Assembly: GCF_001641265.1 (NCBI RefSeq)
Contig: NW_020167534.1
Location: forward strand, 930,001 to 994,000
Origin: Pseudogymnoascus destructans
Taxonomy: Eukaryota; Ascomycota; Leotiomycetes; Thelebolales; Thelebolaceae
Reading direction: 5' to 3'
Length of the DNA: 64,000 nt
In this document: in pieces, positions 19,561 to 29,722 of the stretch
Layout of the letters: the number at the start of each line of letters is the position of its first letter
How positions within the stretch are numbered: position 1 is the stretch's first letter
Made by a program: the position numbers and the translations under genes
The notes under the pieces: model-generated
Database searches by the model: none
What the model saw: only the letters and a program-made list of their open reading frames with translations
Told to the model about the DNA's origin: nothing

Positions 19561-20550
19561 TCAGCACTCCTGAATTCTGTGTCCCCCTTTGCCACAGTAT
19601 AAACAAAGGTTGTTGTCCATTCTGTGTTTTCTTTCTTGAGGAGTAAGTTTACCCCTTTTCAGTTTTTGAGGGCTTCTTGTAGGCTGAGGTGCTGGATTTG
19701 CTGTAGATCTCTTTATAGAGGTGTCTAAGTCCATAGGTTCAGGTGCTGAGTCCTTAGCAGTTGGTGTAGAGGTGTAATTGTTGAAATTTCTTGTTGGATG
19801 CCAGTCTTGGTTCTTCTCCTTTCTTCATTCAAAAAGCCTATCATCAAGTCTGACAGCTTTCTCTATAAGTGTTTGAAGTGTTGTAGGGCGTTCTTCTTTG
19901 CTGAGTTCATCCTTAATAGAGCTCTTGAGCCCTTGGTAGTAAGTGAAGACTAAGGCTTCTTCATTCCAAGTCAAGTGAGAAGTGATTCTCCTAAATTCTG
20001 TTGTATACTGAGCAGCAGAGGTCTTTTGACATAGCTTCTGTAGCTCTCTTTCTGCTGTAGCAGTTTCGTTGATGTCTCCAAAGGTCCTGGTAAGTTCCTC
20101 TTGAAACTGGTCATAAGAGGTAATCAAAGGTGTAGTGGTATTTTGGTTGTTGCCACTAAGTCTTCTAAGATATGGCTCAAAGAAGTTGAATGCAGATCCA
20201 CGGAGGTAGCTGGCAGCGAAATATATCTTCTGAATATCTGAGGTGAACTGATGAGGCCTGAGGGTGAAGTAGATGTCCAGTTGCATAAGAAATCCCTTCA
20301 ACTTCCTCCTGTCTCCATGGTATAAATCTGGTGTTTGCACTTTAGGAAGTGCACCTGGGGTACCCGACATAGCCAGAGGAGCTGTGGGAAGCTCTGTATG
20401 ATGTGTCTGAGTTGAGGATTGTGTTGCTGAAGTGTTGGCTTGAAAGGTGTTTTCCAAATTCTCAAGTTTGTTTGCTATATTTTGTATAAAGGCAAACAGT
20501 TGTTGCATCTGCTGTTCAGCAGTAGTTGTAGGAGCTTGGTCGTCCTCCAT
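19561..20550 (-). pseudogene. Ty3-type gag protein with zinc knuckle, one in-frame stop
   Basis: The minus-strand frame from ATG 20550 encodes a retrotransposon gag. It has a coiled N-terminus (FIQNIANKLENLE), the capsid motif YFAASYLRGSAFNFFEPYL and the helical RRITSHLTWNEEALVFTYY region. A single TGA stands at 19827-19825, after which the same frame continues through a Pro/Thr-rich linker to a perfect CCHC knuckle, CLYCGKGGHRIQEC (19605-19564), and stops directly at 19563-19561. TGA for CGA would be one transition. Gag forms the particle that packages the element RNA. No protease, reverse transcriptase or integrase follows. Confidence 0.85.
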
Positions 20551-20603
20551 TGTAGTATCGAAGTGCTGCTATAGAAATAGTTGAAGCTTGGAAGCAGACA
20601 AGG

Positions 20604-21512
20604 TGTAATGGTGGGTGCACCAGATATGAGAATCTAGCCACCCAAGGAAGGGATGAATTTACTAAGACAACACACTGTCTTAGGAAAAAGAGCCAAAGGG
20701 TCATAGCTTAGACTATTCCACAACGCAGCAATCAGGTGTGTGATGTAGTGAAGTGGTTCAGACAAGTTGCAACAAATGTTGAGTCTGGGAACTCAGGGGT
20801 AAGTCAGGGGTTAACACCTCACTGACTTTTCAGAAACAAGGAGTAACAAGATCAATGCTTGGAAGCTTGGAAAAGACGTGGAAGTATGTGATAGTCGATT
20901 TACTGTATTGTCTGCTTGCCCTTTCTTAAGGAAAGGGCAATCCTATTTATGCTAAAGGAATGTAGTTCTCTCATTTTCCAAGACTTTCCATGACTTACCA
21001 GGCTTGGTAACTGTAGTCGATGTAAGAGAATCCCATAGAACCATCTCTTAGGTTCGTAGCCTATAGGAAGTAAAAGGAGGTCCAAGGTCAGAGTACCCCT
21101 ATCGACAGATTATGTCATAACTTAACCAATCTTGTGGGTAACTAAGGAGCGATGACGTGTAATGAATCATAGACAGTTGTAGAAGCTTTTGGAGCTATTG
21201 TTCATGTTCCTAGGCCTCTAGTTGATAGAGATATGTCATGTGTAGTATTAGCCCAGTAACTAAGGAGTGATGTCATGTAATGAATCATAGAGGGTTGTAG
21301 AGATATGCTATGTGGTCATATCGGCCCAGTAACTAAGGAGCAATGACGTGTAATGAATCATAGAGGGTTGTAGCAATCATTGAGTAGTATTGCTCTTGTT
21401 GTTGGTGTGACAATCCAAAATATGTATAGTGACTTGTAGGTTTGAGGAGGAGATTTCTAAGTTTGCTCTCGAGTTTGATAGCAAACTGAGTGCAACGAAT
21501 GTCAGTATGACA
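20604..21512 (-). mobile_element. Long terminal repeat copy B (minus orientation), 5' to gag
   Basis: Read on the minus strand it begins TGTCATACTGACATTCG at 21512 and ends CACCATTACA at 20604, 909 bp. It lies 53 bases upstream of the gag ATG, as a 5' LTR plus leader would. It differs from copy A by scattered changes and small indels. The outer flank (TCCTT) does not match the flank of copy A (ATGTT). Confidence 0.8.
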
Positions 21513-22342
21513 CATCCTTACCTGTAAACAGTTTCTAGTCTAGTTATGTTTTGCAATGACTATTAATAAGTCTCAAGGCTAGTTATTTAAGTTTGTTAGA
21601 GTTGATTTATAGGCACCTACATTTAGTCACGGGCAATTCTACGTTGCAATGTCGCGGACGTCATCCGTAGCTAGCTTACACGTTCTACTTCCGGAAGGTG
21701 ACGATAACATTACACATAACGTTGTATATCCAAAGGTATTGTGTGATATTAATTAGAAATACTATCTATACTACTATTCTACTTAGTTGCTACGGGTGGT
21801 TACGGGCGTTTACTAGGTTTGGATTTCGTCCGTAATATGTTTACAGGTTTAAATACATGACCACTTACGGCAGGCAGAGTCACAAACCGGCGCCTACGGC
21901 ACTGGTGCACAATACTCGTAAATTATATGATATAATAAAATTGATTGAAAAATAGCCCGGATTACAATAAAATAATAAGTCCTGCATATATCGGCATCAC
22001 CGAGTCAATTATCAGGCTTTTGATAAAGTATAACTCTATGTATGTACCAGAGTACTAGCATATAGATTCTAGAAAGTGAGATGCCAATCCTCACCCGCAA
22101 CCCCACAACCCGGCGATCACGACACAGCCGTCGTCGGATCTGCCACCACCCAATTAGCGCCGGCACCACAATCCGCGCTTCCGGTAGCCTCAGCCGCGAC
22201 CCTAACGTCACCTTTACTCCTATACCACCAACACCAAAACCATACGAATACCTCGCACTCCGGCCCCAACAGTCACCTCCGATCCCGAACACGTCTCCTC
22301 CGCCGGGCATCTGACCTCAGAGGTCCCAATCGACTGTTCAAG
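21513..22342. other. Transition from transposon block to core genome; EMC6 upstream region
   Basis: The left part is AT-rich with no frame. From about 22,080 the base composition becomes GC-rich. Overlapping plus-strand frames at 22076-22314 are low-complexity and lie in the leader of EMC6. Confidence 0.45.
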
Positions 22343-22758
22343 ATGATCTCGGAGCGCGAACTACAGATCAATCCGCTGGTGCCGGATTGCATCGTGCATA
22401 ACACTAAGGTAACCCTCATCCGCCCCCGCCAGGCAGAACTGCTTCAGATCCCGAGCTTCGTGATCTAACGCGCGTACAGACCCTTGCAAACCTACACAAC
22501 CTCACAGCCTCTTTGCTCGGCATTGCCGCCGGAATTCTCGGCCTCGAATCATACCCTGGCTTCCTCTTCTACGCCCTCCTCACCTTCATCACCTCCACGC
22601 TGGTGTACGTATTCCGTGTGCGCCCGACTGCTGCTGCGGAACTGGACACGACGAGGTATTTTGTTAGTGGGTGGACGCTGTGGACAGGAGGGTTGATTGA
22701 TGGGTTGAGTGGGTTTGTGTTGACATGGACGCTGGTGTATGGGTTGGTACGGGCATAG
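22343..22758 (+). CDS. EMC6: ER membrane protein complex subunit 6
   Basis: Two exons, 22343-22408 and 22480-22758, with a 71-base intron (branch CTAAC) give 114 residues, the usual length. The N-terminus SERELQINPLVPDCIVHNT is the conserved cytosolic signature. Exon 2 supplies LANLHNLTASLLGIAAGILGLES and the C-terminal helix GLIDGLSGFVLTWTLVYGLVRA. EMC6 is a core subunit of the EMC insertase, which places tail-anchored and multi-span proteins into the ER membrane. It converges with the GTPase gene, whose stop is 323 bases away. Confidence 0.93.
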
Positions 22759-23081
22759 GTGGTCGGACCAGGAATTATGAGGATCGGATGATCTATGCCA
22801 TAACGGAGGAACCTGGGTGTAGAACAAAGGAGATACCATACGAGGGTTGGGAATAATGTCACAAACTATCGACAAACCGAAGGAGCTACAAAGTGGGAGA
22901 GCGGTGGTTTCAATGGCCGAGGCTCGCAGAGCTAGTTGGGTGGAATTCTCCCATGTGCACATCGGGACCCATAACAGATTCAAGAAAGTCTGAAGAACCC
23001 AAGACAGAAATGTAATATTAAGTAAACAAAACCAAAACGTTATATATTCATAGTATGTCGTCAACACCAACATGGCAAATA
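22759..23081. other. Convergent 3' region between EMC6 and the GTPase gene
   Basis: 323 bases with no gene. Frames here are antisense continuations of EMC6. Confidence 0.5.
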
Positions 23082-25886
23082 TCACCAATCTACAACCTCT
23101 ACCACCTTCCCAACAAACCCCTCTAGTCCAGCAATACCCTTCTCACCCCTCTCCGAGCCATAGTATAAGCCATGACCGCCACCAGGCATTATCAGAACCT
23201 GGGAGCCCAACTCGATCCACTCCCTGGTTGTCATAAGTTCAAGCGTCACGTCGGTGACTCCATCTGAGCCAAATATAGGAGGCCCAGGATCGTCATCCTC
23301 ATCCCCGAAAAGGTTTGATTCATCGTCATCTATATTCTGTCCCCTTTCGGAAGCTGGGGCATGCGGCATGAGCCTAACTACGCGGGCTGATGCCCTGATG
23401 GACGCTATATAGACGACAACAAGGCTGCCAATCGTGATTGAATTGATATCTTCGTCTTTGGACGAAGCGGTGAACCTGCTTACTGCCTGGAGAGACAGCC
23501 CAGTGTCCTTCATATGGTGGCTTGGGATAGCCAGAACCATACCTTTTCGAAGGCGGGGTGCCTGGGTTGGTCGCCGCTCAAAGGGGTCTCTCGGGTTCTC
23601 CACTTCTGGTATATCGAACACGATGCCAATGGTCCCAACTTGTCCAGCTTGCAGGTTATGTACTGGTAGTCGAAGATTGCGTATGCTGACTATGTGCGCA
23701 TTGTGCCATTCGCCAGGGGGTGCGGATGCCGAAGCTGCTTCACGTCGTGCTGCTTGAGCGAGCTCAGAAGCTGATGGATGAGATGCCGATCGTCCAAGGT
23801 CGAATTCTGAGTCGTGTTGCCTTGCTCCAGTTGACGACGATAGCGGCCACAAAGTCCCATCATCACTCCCAGAGTCTGCAGGAAATGGCCCAACAACGAT
23901 ATTGTCTCCAACTGAAATAGAGCCAAATCTGAGATGCCCGGCCACCACTGTTCCCTCTTCTAAATGTGTATCTTTGACAGATGTTTGCATGGCAAATGCC
24001 GCTGGGAGAGCAAACGTATCTTCAATATGGAACAAACATGCGGGCTGCTCGGGGTTCAGAACCTCCCCTATGTAGTCATGCGAAGTTGGGGTGCTTGGAA
24101 CTGGCAAACTGCAGAAAAGAGAGTGTAGCATTCGTATTCCCGTCCCTTTTGCGGCAGACGTCATGATTATAGGCACCACCTTTGTAAGGTTGTCTGGGTT
24201 TAGTGTGCCAACAATTTTCTTCACTGTATCTGCATCTTTATCTGGTATGGATTGAAGGTCGGACTCCATGATGCCCTTCGTTTGATCTGGAGGAAGAATC
24301 ATCGGGATTCTCCCAACGGCCTTTATAGCCGAAAGGATCTTACCCAATGTTTCTCTTAAGCTAGTCCGAGAGGCGATATCGAGCTTCGTTATGACGATTG
24401 CAAGTGGCCTTTCTAGTTGCAAGCAAAGATCAAGATGTGCCTTTGATAAATCAATTCCAGCTCCTAAAGTGCTGCCCATGATATCCTGTGCAGACGATGT
24501 TCCTCCGACCCCCTGAGGGGTGTTTGTTCCACCATCTCCAGCAACGCAAAGTAAGGTCCAGTGAGGAGCCCAACCGACCAGACCGCGAACGGTGGTTCGC
24601 CGATATCGAGGGTGGCCGGCAGAATCGGAGACAAAAACAAGTCGGCCATTCTCGGATTGGGCGTGTATATCAGTCCATGTGGTTACGTTACCAGTTGCGT
24701 AATTGATAACTTCTGCTGCGATATCTGGAGAAGAAGAAGTCTTGTATCCAACGAGTTCTTGGGCCACAGAACTTGTTATTCCAGACGCTAGCTCGTGGCG
24801 GTGCTTCAGGAGGCTGAGTCTGCTTTTACCTCGACCATTGTCAAGAGTACCTGTTGATAAAGTCCCCAAGAGAGAAGATTTTCCTGAAATTGTAGGTCCA
24901 GTCAAAGTGATTCTCAATTGCTCCGTAGACGATCCGCGAGATATGTTCATGTTCGAGTCTGTTGGTAGCCCAGCTCCAGTCGTTGCAGCACTGGATGGCG
25001 AGCCGATATATAGCGCACGACCTGCATCCTTGCTGACCAAACTGAGATCTGGTGTTACCAATGCCTCAGCTACCCAAAGTTTTTCTTTCCGGAGTTTATC
25101 CTCTGTGTGGCCCCTTGACGGCTTTGAGAGATCGAGCGGCTCATGTATAGGCGGTTCTGCAGACGACCATTCGCATTCGCCGACTACAACCATTCTGGTA
25201 ACTTCTACAACACATCCCAAGCTGGCAGCCATAGCCCGGAGGTTTGTCAAACTCTCATCCATTTCATCCTTAGCCAAACCTACAAGCACACCGCTATCTG
25301 AAACACCAATCTCATAAAGTGCCCCGCGGCTCGACTCCAATCCAGCTAATAATTTACCTGGCCGTGTCTGGATGTTGAGGGTTGCCATCGCCTCTGGCAG
25401 CTGTGGCACGATAAGCTCGCTAGTCGATGAGGATGAGGCATGGTAAGGGGATGATTGCTGTAGCCTCCATAGTAATTGAGTCGTTAGCTGCGTAAGCCGA
25501 TGTTGTCTCGACTGATTTGTTGGAGCCGTTGCTGGTTCACCAGTTCCTACTTTGGACTGCGGTGGAGCAGTTGTATGCGTTCCTGTGCTGAAAGACGTAT
25601 ATTTCCTCCTTGGACGTAAAAGAAGATGCAATTTGTACTCAGCGGGTCCAGTTTGCGGTTCTGGGTCGAGTTTGGTAAAATTGTAGTCCGAGAGATGCCC
25701 AGGCTGCAATGATGTGCCATTCGCCGCTCCCACCGATGCTTTCGAACTGAGGAGCAAAGATCTATCTTGTGTTCGTGAATCTCCACGAGAAACCGGAGTC
25801 TCCGGTTTGGGCGATCCGTTCGCTGGAGTGAGCCATGGAGAGGATATCGTCGGCGGATCTGGATCAAAGGAGAATATAGATGCCAT
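23082..25886 (-). CDS. GTPBP1/GTPBP2-like translational GTPase
   Basis: A single exon of 934 residues. The first 320 residues are Ser/Pro-rich and variable, with a conserved patch LNIQTRPGKLLAGLESSRGALYE-like (near 175). The G domain carries G1 GPTISGKSS (near 333), G3 DSAGHPRYRRTT (near 420), G4 TKLD (near 499) and G5 TSAAKG (near 578), followed by the two beta-barrel domains of EF-Tu type. DSAGH...RGLVGWAPHWTLLCV matches the GTPBP1/2 family rather than EF-Tu or eIF2 gamma. Animal relatives act with ribosomes in elongation rescue and mRNA surveillance; the fungal role is less known. An acidic DDDESNLFGDEDDD insert lies near residue 850. It is divergent from SEC9. Confidence 0.85.
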   Translation of the reverse strand: MASIFSFDPDPPTISSPWLTPANGSPKPETPVSRGDSRTQDRSLLLSSKASVGAANGTSLQPGHLSDYNFTKLDPEPQTGPAEYKLHLLLRPRRKYTSFSTGTHTTAPPQSKVGTGEPATAPTNQSRQHRLTQLTTQLLWRLQQSSPYHASSSSTSELIVPQLPEAMATLNIQTRPGKLLAGLESSRGALYEIGVSDSGVLVGLAKDEMDESLTNLRAMAASLGCVVEVTRMVVVGECEWSSAEPPIHEPLDLSKPSRGHTEDKLRKEKLWVAEALVTPDLSLVSKDAGRALYIGSPSSAATTGAGLPTDSNMNISRGSSTEQLRITLTGPTISGKSSLLGTLSTGTLDNGRGKSRLSLLKHRHELASGITSSVAQELVGYKTSSSPDIAAEVINYATGNVTTWTDIHAQSENGRLVFVSDSAGHPRYRRTTVRGLVGWAPHWTLLCVAGDGGTNTPQGVGGTSSAQDIMGSTLGAGIDLSKAHLDLCLQLERPLAIVITKLDIASRTSLRETLGKILSAIKAVGRIPMILPPDQTKGIMESDLQSIPDKDADTVKKIVGTLNPDNLTKVVPIIMTSAAKGTGIRMLHSLFCSLPVPSTPTSHDYIGEVLNPEQPACLFHIEDTFALPAAFAMQTSVKDTHLEEGTVVAGHLRFGSISVGDNIVVGPFPADSGSDDGTLWPLSSSTGARQHDSEFDLGRSASHPSASELAQAARREAASASAPPGEWHNAHIVSIRNLRLPVHNLQAGQVGTIGIVFDIPEVENPRDPFERRPTQAPRLRKGMVLAIPSHHMKDTGLSLQAVSRFTASSKDEDINSITIGSLVVVYIASIRASARVVRLMPHAPASERGQNIDDDESNLFGDEDDDPGPPIFGSDGVTDVTLELMTTREWIELGSQVLIMPGGGHGLYYGSERGEKGIAGLEGFVGKVVEVVDW

Positions 25887-26491
25887 AACAAATTCCCCGC
25901 CTTTTCAATATGGTAGATGTCAAGTTACGACTGGTGAAGCCCGTCACGGCGCTATCAAAGTTTTTATTCGTTTGGAAATAAGTATATATGGCAGTGTGTG
26001 TAATCGTTTAACCATTTTAATCTTATCGGTTCGTTCAGACAAAGATTGATGTCGGAAGCTATTCGTTCCTCGTGTTATTGATGGCTAGGTACGATATAGG
26101 GCGGGAGTTCAGCAAGTCATTGCTATGAAAATCAATATAAAGATATTTTCTAGACGCAATCGAAAAGTTATAGCTCCCTCGACGCCTTTGGGAGCTCTTG
26201 GTGTTATAGTTGATCCGCAAGGTGGCACTGGCTTCGGTGAGTCAGGCGGCAAGGCATACTAGGCGGCAACCCCACCAAATAATGCACTACTTCCAGACCC
26301 CGAGCTTATCCTAAAGGGGGCAATACTATCGGCTGAAACGACAATCGGTCCTCATACACACGTCAGACATCAGCCACAGTCCCGTAACTTTGCCTCCGTC
26401 GTACTCTGATATCAACATAAGATTCACGAATTCTATCATTCCAGGCCAAAAAGAAAGGCCGAAAACTCAAGAGATATACCCTGTTGCAACG
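25887..26491. promoter_or_regulatory. Shared divergent promoter of the GTPase gene and SEC9
   Basis: 605 bases between two divergent starts. No clear TATA or repeat. The frame that continues upstream from SEC9 begins with a TTG codon and lies in its leader. Confidence 0.5.
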
Positions 26492-27811
26492 ATGAAGAAA
26501 TTCGGCTTTGGCAAGAAGAAGGAAAGCCGTGAGGCCGATAACAACAACTCAGGGCGCCCCTCCCCCTCTGTAAACCCATATGCACAGGCCACACAATCAC
26601 CAGATCCATACGCTGTCGATACAAACAAGTATGCCAATTACGGTGCGAAGCCAGGACAAGAGAAACAATCAAGCGGTTCGACCAGCAGCGGTGCCGGCAG
26701 CCAGCGGTCACAATACGGAGGCCTGCCCAACGGACCAGCGCCCGGGAGGAGCAACTCTTATGCAGCATCCACAACTTCTACGGAAACAGCACCTCCAGCG
26801 TATGGCGCTGAGCGATACGGAAGTGCCAATGGCTATGGCTCGAACCTCTACGATAACACAAGCAGCCCATACGGCGGGGCTCCGTTGGTACAATCGCGTG
26901 GCGCAGGCGGTTATGGTGGATTAGGACGATCGGACAGTGCCGACACAGCTACAACTGAAGACAACAGAAATGCGCTATTTGGAGATGCCAAAGACAGAAA
27001 TGCGAAGAAACAGAGCGTACCACCGGAGAATGCTCAGCCTGGCGGCGGCTACGACGCTGGAGCCAACAGTGGCTATGGTGCATACGGTGACAGGCAATTA
27101 ACTGCCGAAGAAGAAGAGGAGGAGGATGTGGAGGCGACCAAACAAGAAATCCGTTTCATGAAGCAAGAGGATGTCTCATCGACCCGAAACGCACTCCGCA
27201 TGGCATCCCAGGCCGAAGAGACCGGACGTGGAACCCTCGCTCGTCTCGGTGCCCAAGGAGAACGTATCCACAACACAGAGAAGAACCTCGATCTCGCTGC
27301 AAACCACAACCGTATTGCCGAGGAGCGAACCCGCGAGCTGAAGACTCTCAACAAGAGTATGTTCGCCATGCATGTGGCCAACCCATTTACTTCGCAATCC
27401 CGCAAGGCTGCCCGTGACCAAAATATCTTGGACAAGCACCATGCTGAAAGGGACCAACGTGAGGCCACGCGCCAGGCAGCCTTTAGCTCAGGTCAACGGA
27501 TGGAGGGTGCATTCAAAGAGATGCAGCCAGGAGACAGGGGATATAAAGCGAAGGCGCCGGCCAAGGCGAGCCTGGCGGAGCGTGCGAAGTATCAGTTTGA
27601 GGCGGACAGTGAGGATGATATGATGGAGGATGAAATCGAAGGCAATCTTGGCGAGCTGCACGGTGCTGCTCAAAGGCTTAATTTGCTTGCGCAGGCGACG
27701 GGTAAGGAGCTTGATGAGCAGGACGACCTTATTAGGCGGGTTGGCGTGAAGGGTGATCGTGTGGATGACCAGATTGCAATGAACCGTGCGAAGTTGGATC
27801 GTATTCGTTAG
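26492..27811 (+). CDS. SEC9: Plasma-membrane t-SNARE Sec9 (SNAP-25 family)
   Basis: A single exon of 439 residues from ATG 26492 (MKKFGFGKKKE). The first 220 residues are a low-complexity Gly/Ser/Tyr/Asn region with NPYAQ-type sites. Two SNARE helices follow: Qb near 235-320 (central glutamine in LGAQGERIHNTE) and Qc in the last 65 residues (ELDEQDDLIRRVGVKGDRVDDQI). Between them is no Cys cluster, so membrane attachment is through partners, as in yeast Sec9. It pairs with the syntaxin Sso1 and the synaptobrevin Snc for fusion of secretory vesicles at the plasma membrane. It converges with the APH gene, 202 bases between stops. Confidence 0.92.
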   Translation: MKKFGFGKKKESREADNNNSGRPSPSVNPYAQATQSPDPYAVDTNKYANYGAKPGQEKQSSGSTSSGAGSQRSQYGGLPNGPAPGRSNSYAASTTSTETAPPAYGAERYGSANGYGSNLYDNTSSPYGGAPLVQSRGAGGYGGLGRSDSADTATTEDNRNALFGDAKDRNAKKQSVPPENAQPGGGYDAGANSGYGAYGDRQLTAEEEEEEDVEATKQEIRFMKQEDVSSTRNALRMASQAEETGRGTLARLGAQGERIHNTEKNLDLAANHNRIAEERTRELKTLNKSMFAMHVANPFTSQSRKAARDQNILDKHHAERDQREATRQAAFSSGQRMEGAFKEMQPGDRGYKAKAPAKASLAERAKYQFEADSEDDMMEDEIEGNLGELHGAAQRLNLLAQATGKELDEQDDLIRRVGVKGDRVDDQIAMNRAKLDRIR

Positions 27812-28013
27812 GATACACATACCACCGTATGGCTACTGGTACTAGTTGATAGAATATATGGGGATTGGGAATACTCTTTGTGTCACACAGGTGGCTAGCA
27901 CTGCATTTAGCCTTTCATATGATAGTGAAATTCAGTTATTCAATAAATCCTATCCTTCATTCCGATGAATTGCAAAAATTGGAACCCCCCCATGCCTTTT
28001 CATGGTAGCCTAT

Positions 28014-29268
28014 CTACAGGTTTGCCTTCGAACGCTTAGCTCCATTTGCTTGCTGGAATATCCTATACGCCTGCTCGCCGAATGGCACCATCAAGGCCGC
28101 ATAATCCTTCGCGTTCGCACTGCTCGCCTGCCTAACAGCATATCGCGCAGCGATGCCTTGCATGATGACAGAGCTTCTGTACATTCCGAACGCGGCACCC
28201 CACAGAAGATCTGGCTCCGGGTTGTAACCCGAGATCTCTGCGTACCAAGATATGACTTGGTCCTTCGTTGGTAGGCCCGGGGTGGCGCCGGCAACAAACC
28301 CCTTGTGCTTGGTTGGGCCATCCATGAATGGCATTGTCAAGTTGACGACATCAGAGAGAGGGTGACCGATGGTTGACATCTCCCAACTAGGTTTCTGTTG
28401 TCAGCGTAGTATAACTTAATAGCATGGGAAACCCACTCTAAGACGCCGATGACTCTGGGCTCGGTTTTATGGAAGACCATGTTGTCTATCTTATAATCCC
28501 CGTGAATGATGTGTCCCCTATCCGACACTTGAGTGCTTGGGTTTTTGAAATACTCAAGCATCTCGTCTACATGCGGTATGGGGCCAACGGCTTTTCCGGT
28601 TTCTATATCCTTTACTTTCGCCTGTGACTCCATTATAGTACTGAGGGTTCTGATCTGTCGGCTGTAGAAACCATTCGCCCTGCCAAATTGCTCGAGTCCG
28701 ACGCTCTTGATGTTGACTCTGTGAAGTTTCGCCAGTGTTCGTACAGCATCGTGCCACCTGCGATCTCAAATTAGTACGGCAAACCAACATAACTGTTTCA
28801 TAATGGCCACTCACATCTCGGTCCTCTCTGCTGGGCTCACGCCCGGCAGGGCCGCATCCTCAATGATGCGCCCATCCAAGAACTCCATAATATAGAACGG
28901 GGTGCCAATCACACTATCATCCTCGCACAGACAGTATGTTTTCGGCACAGGCACATCGGTCTTCTCCAGGGCGTGAAGCACTCTATATTCTCGCTCGACT
29001 TGGTGAGCCGTTTTGGACACCAGCTTTCCCGGAGGCTTCTTTCGGATAACGAATTTCTGGCCATCGCTTCCAGTGATTTGGTACGTGGGGTTCGACTGGC
29101 CGAAACCGAACTGCAATACCTGCTTAGTATGGGGGCAATTGTGGCGGGGAAATCTGTCGCTGGACGAACCTGCTTGAGGTCTATGGGAGTTTTGATCTCC
29201 GGCACGGACTTGGAGATGTAGCGCTCCAGCGCTGCCACATCAATTGGTTGTCTCACGCGTCCTGCCAT
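28014..29268 (-). CDS. APH-family phosphotransferase (ACAD10/11 N-domain type)
   Basis: Four exons on the minus strand: 29268-29170, 29119-28815, 28757-28437 and 28386-28014, 365 residues. The splice sites restore the family motifs exactly. The protein has a nucleotide-binding lobe (FVIRKKPPGKLV), the catalytic loop HGDYKIDN (near 220) and the metal-binding VLDWEMSTIGHPLSD (near 242), where the aspartate codon is created by the third splice. These are the kinase motifs of aminoglycoside/choline-type phosphotransferases. The closest recognisable type is the N-terminal domain of ACAD10/ACAD11, which phosphorylates 4-hydroxyacyl-CoAs. Here it stands alone without the dehydrogenase. The substrate cannot be told from sequence. 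Confidence 0.88.
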
Positions 29269-29722
29269 TTCGAGAATATACAGAAAAATCTACCAAACTG
29301 AAGGAGCGGCGCTGCCGCGGCTTTATCTGTAGAATAACCGCACTAACGACGTACATAACGGACTGATCGATTGCCGAGGCCCGTCGGCTGGTGGGGCCAA
29401 CCTTCCCTACCTTATCAGTTATGTTAATCTACACTAACGAAATATAAATATCGTAACTTATTGACTACGTCGTATTGACTCTAGCCTGGTAACTCCCATA
29501 TTGCGATATGCTTTGTTGTCGAGCTCTTCTAACTATATCAGCTATCGCATACAATGATTCATTTCGCGTCGGATTTATGGATCATTATGTGTACCAGGAG
29601 GATTTATTGTTTGCACGAAAAAATAAGATTTAAACTGGTATTTATCTTCCCCATACTCCTATCATAGCCTCGGCTTCAAATCCTACATACGCATCTTTCT
29701 ATGCCATATAAAACCCCAACTT
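29269..29722. other. Spacer between APH and UTP12 genes
   Basis: 454 AT-rich bases holding the APH promoter and the UTP12 3' flank. No frame of interest. Confidence 0.45.
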
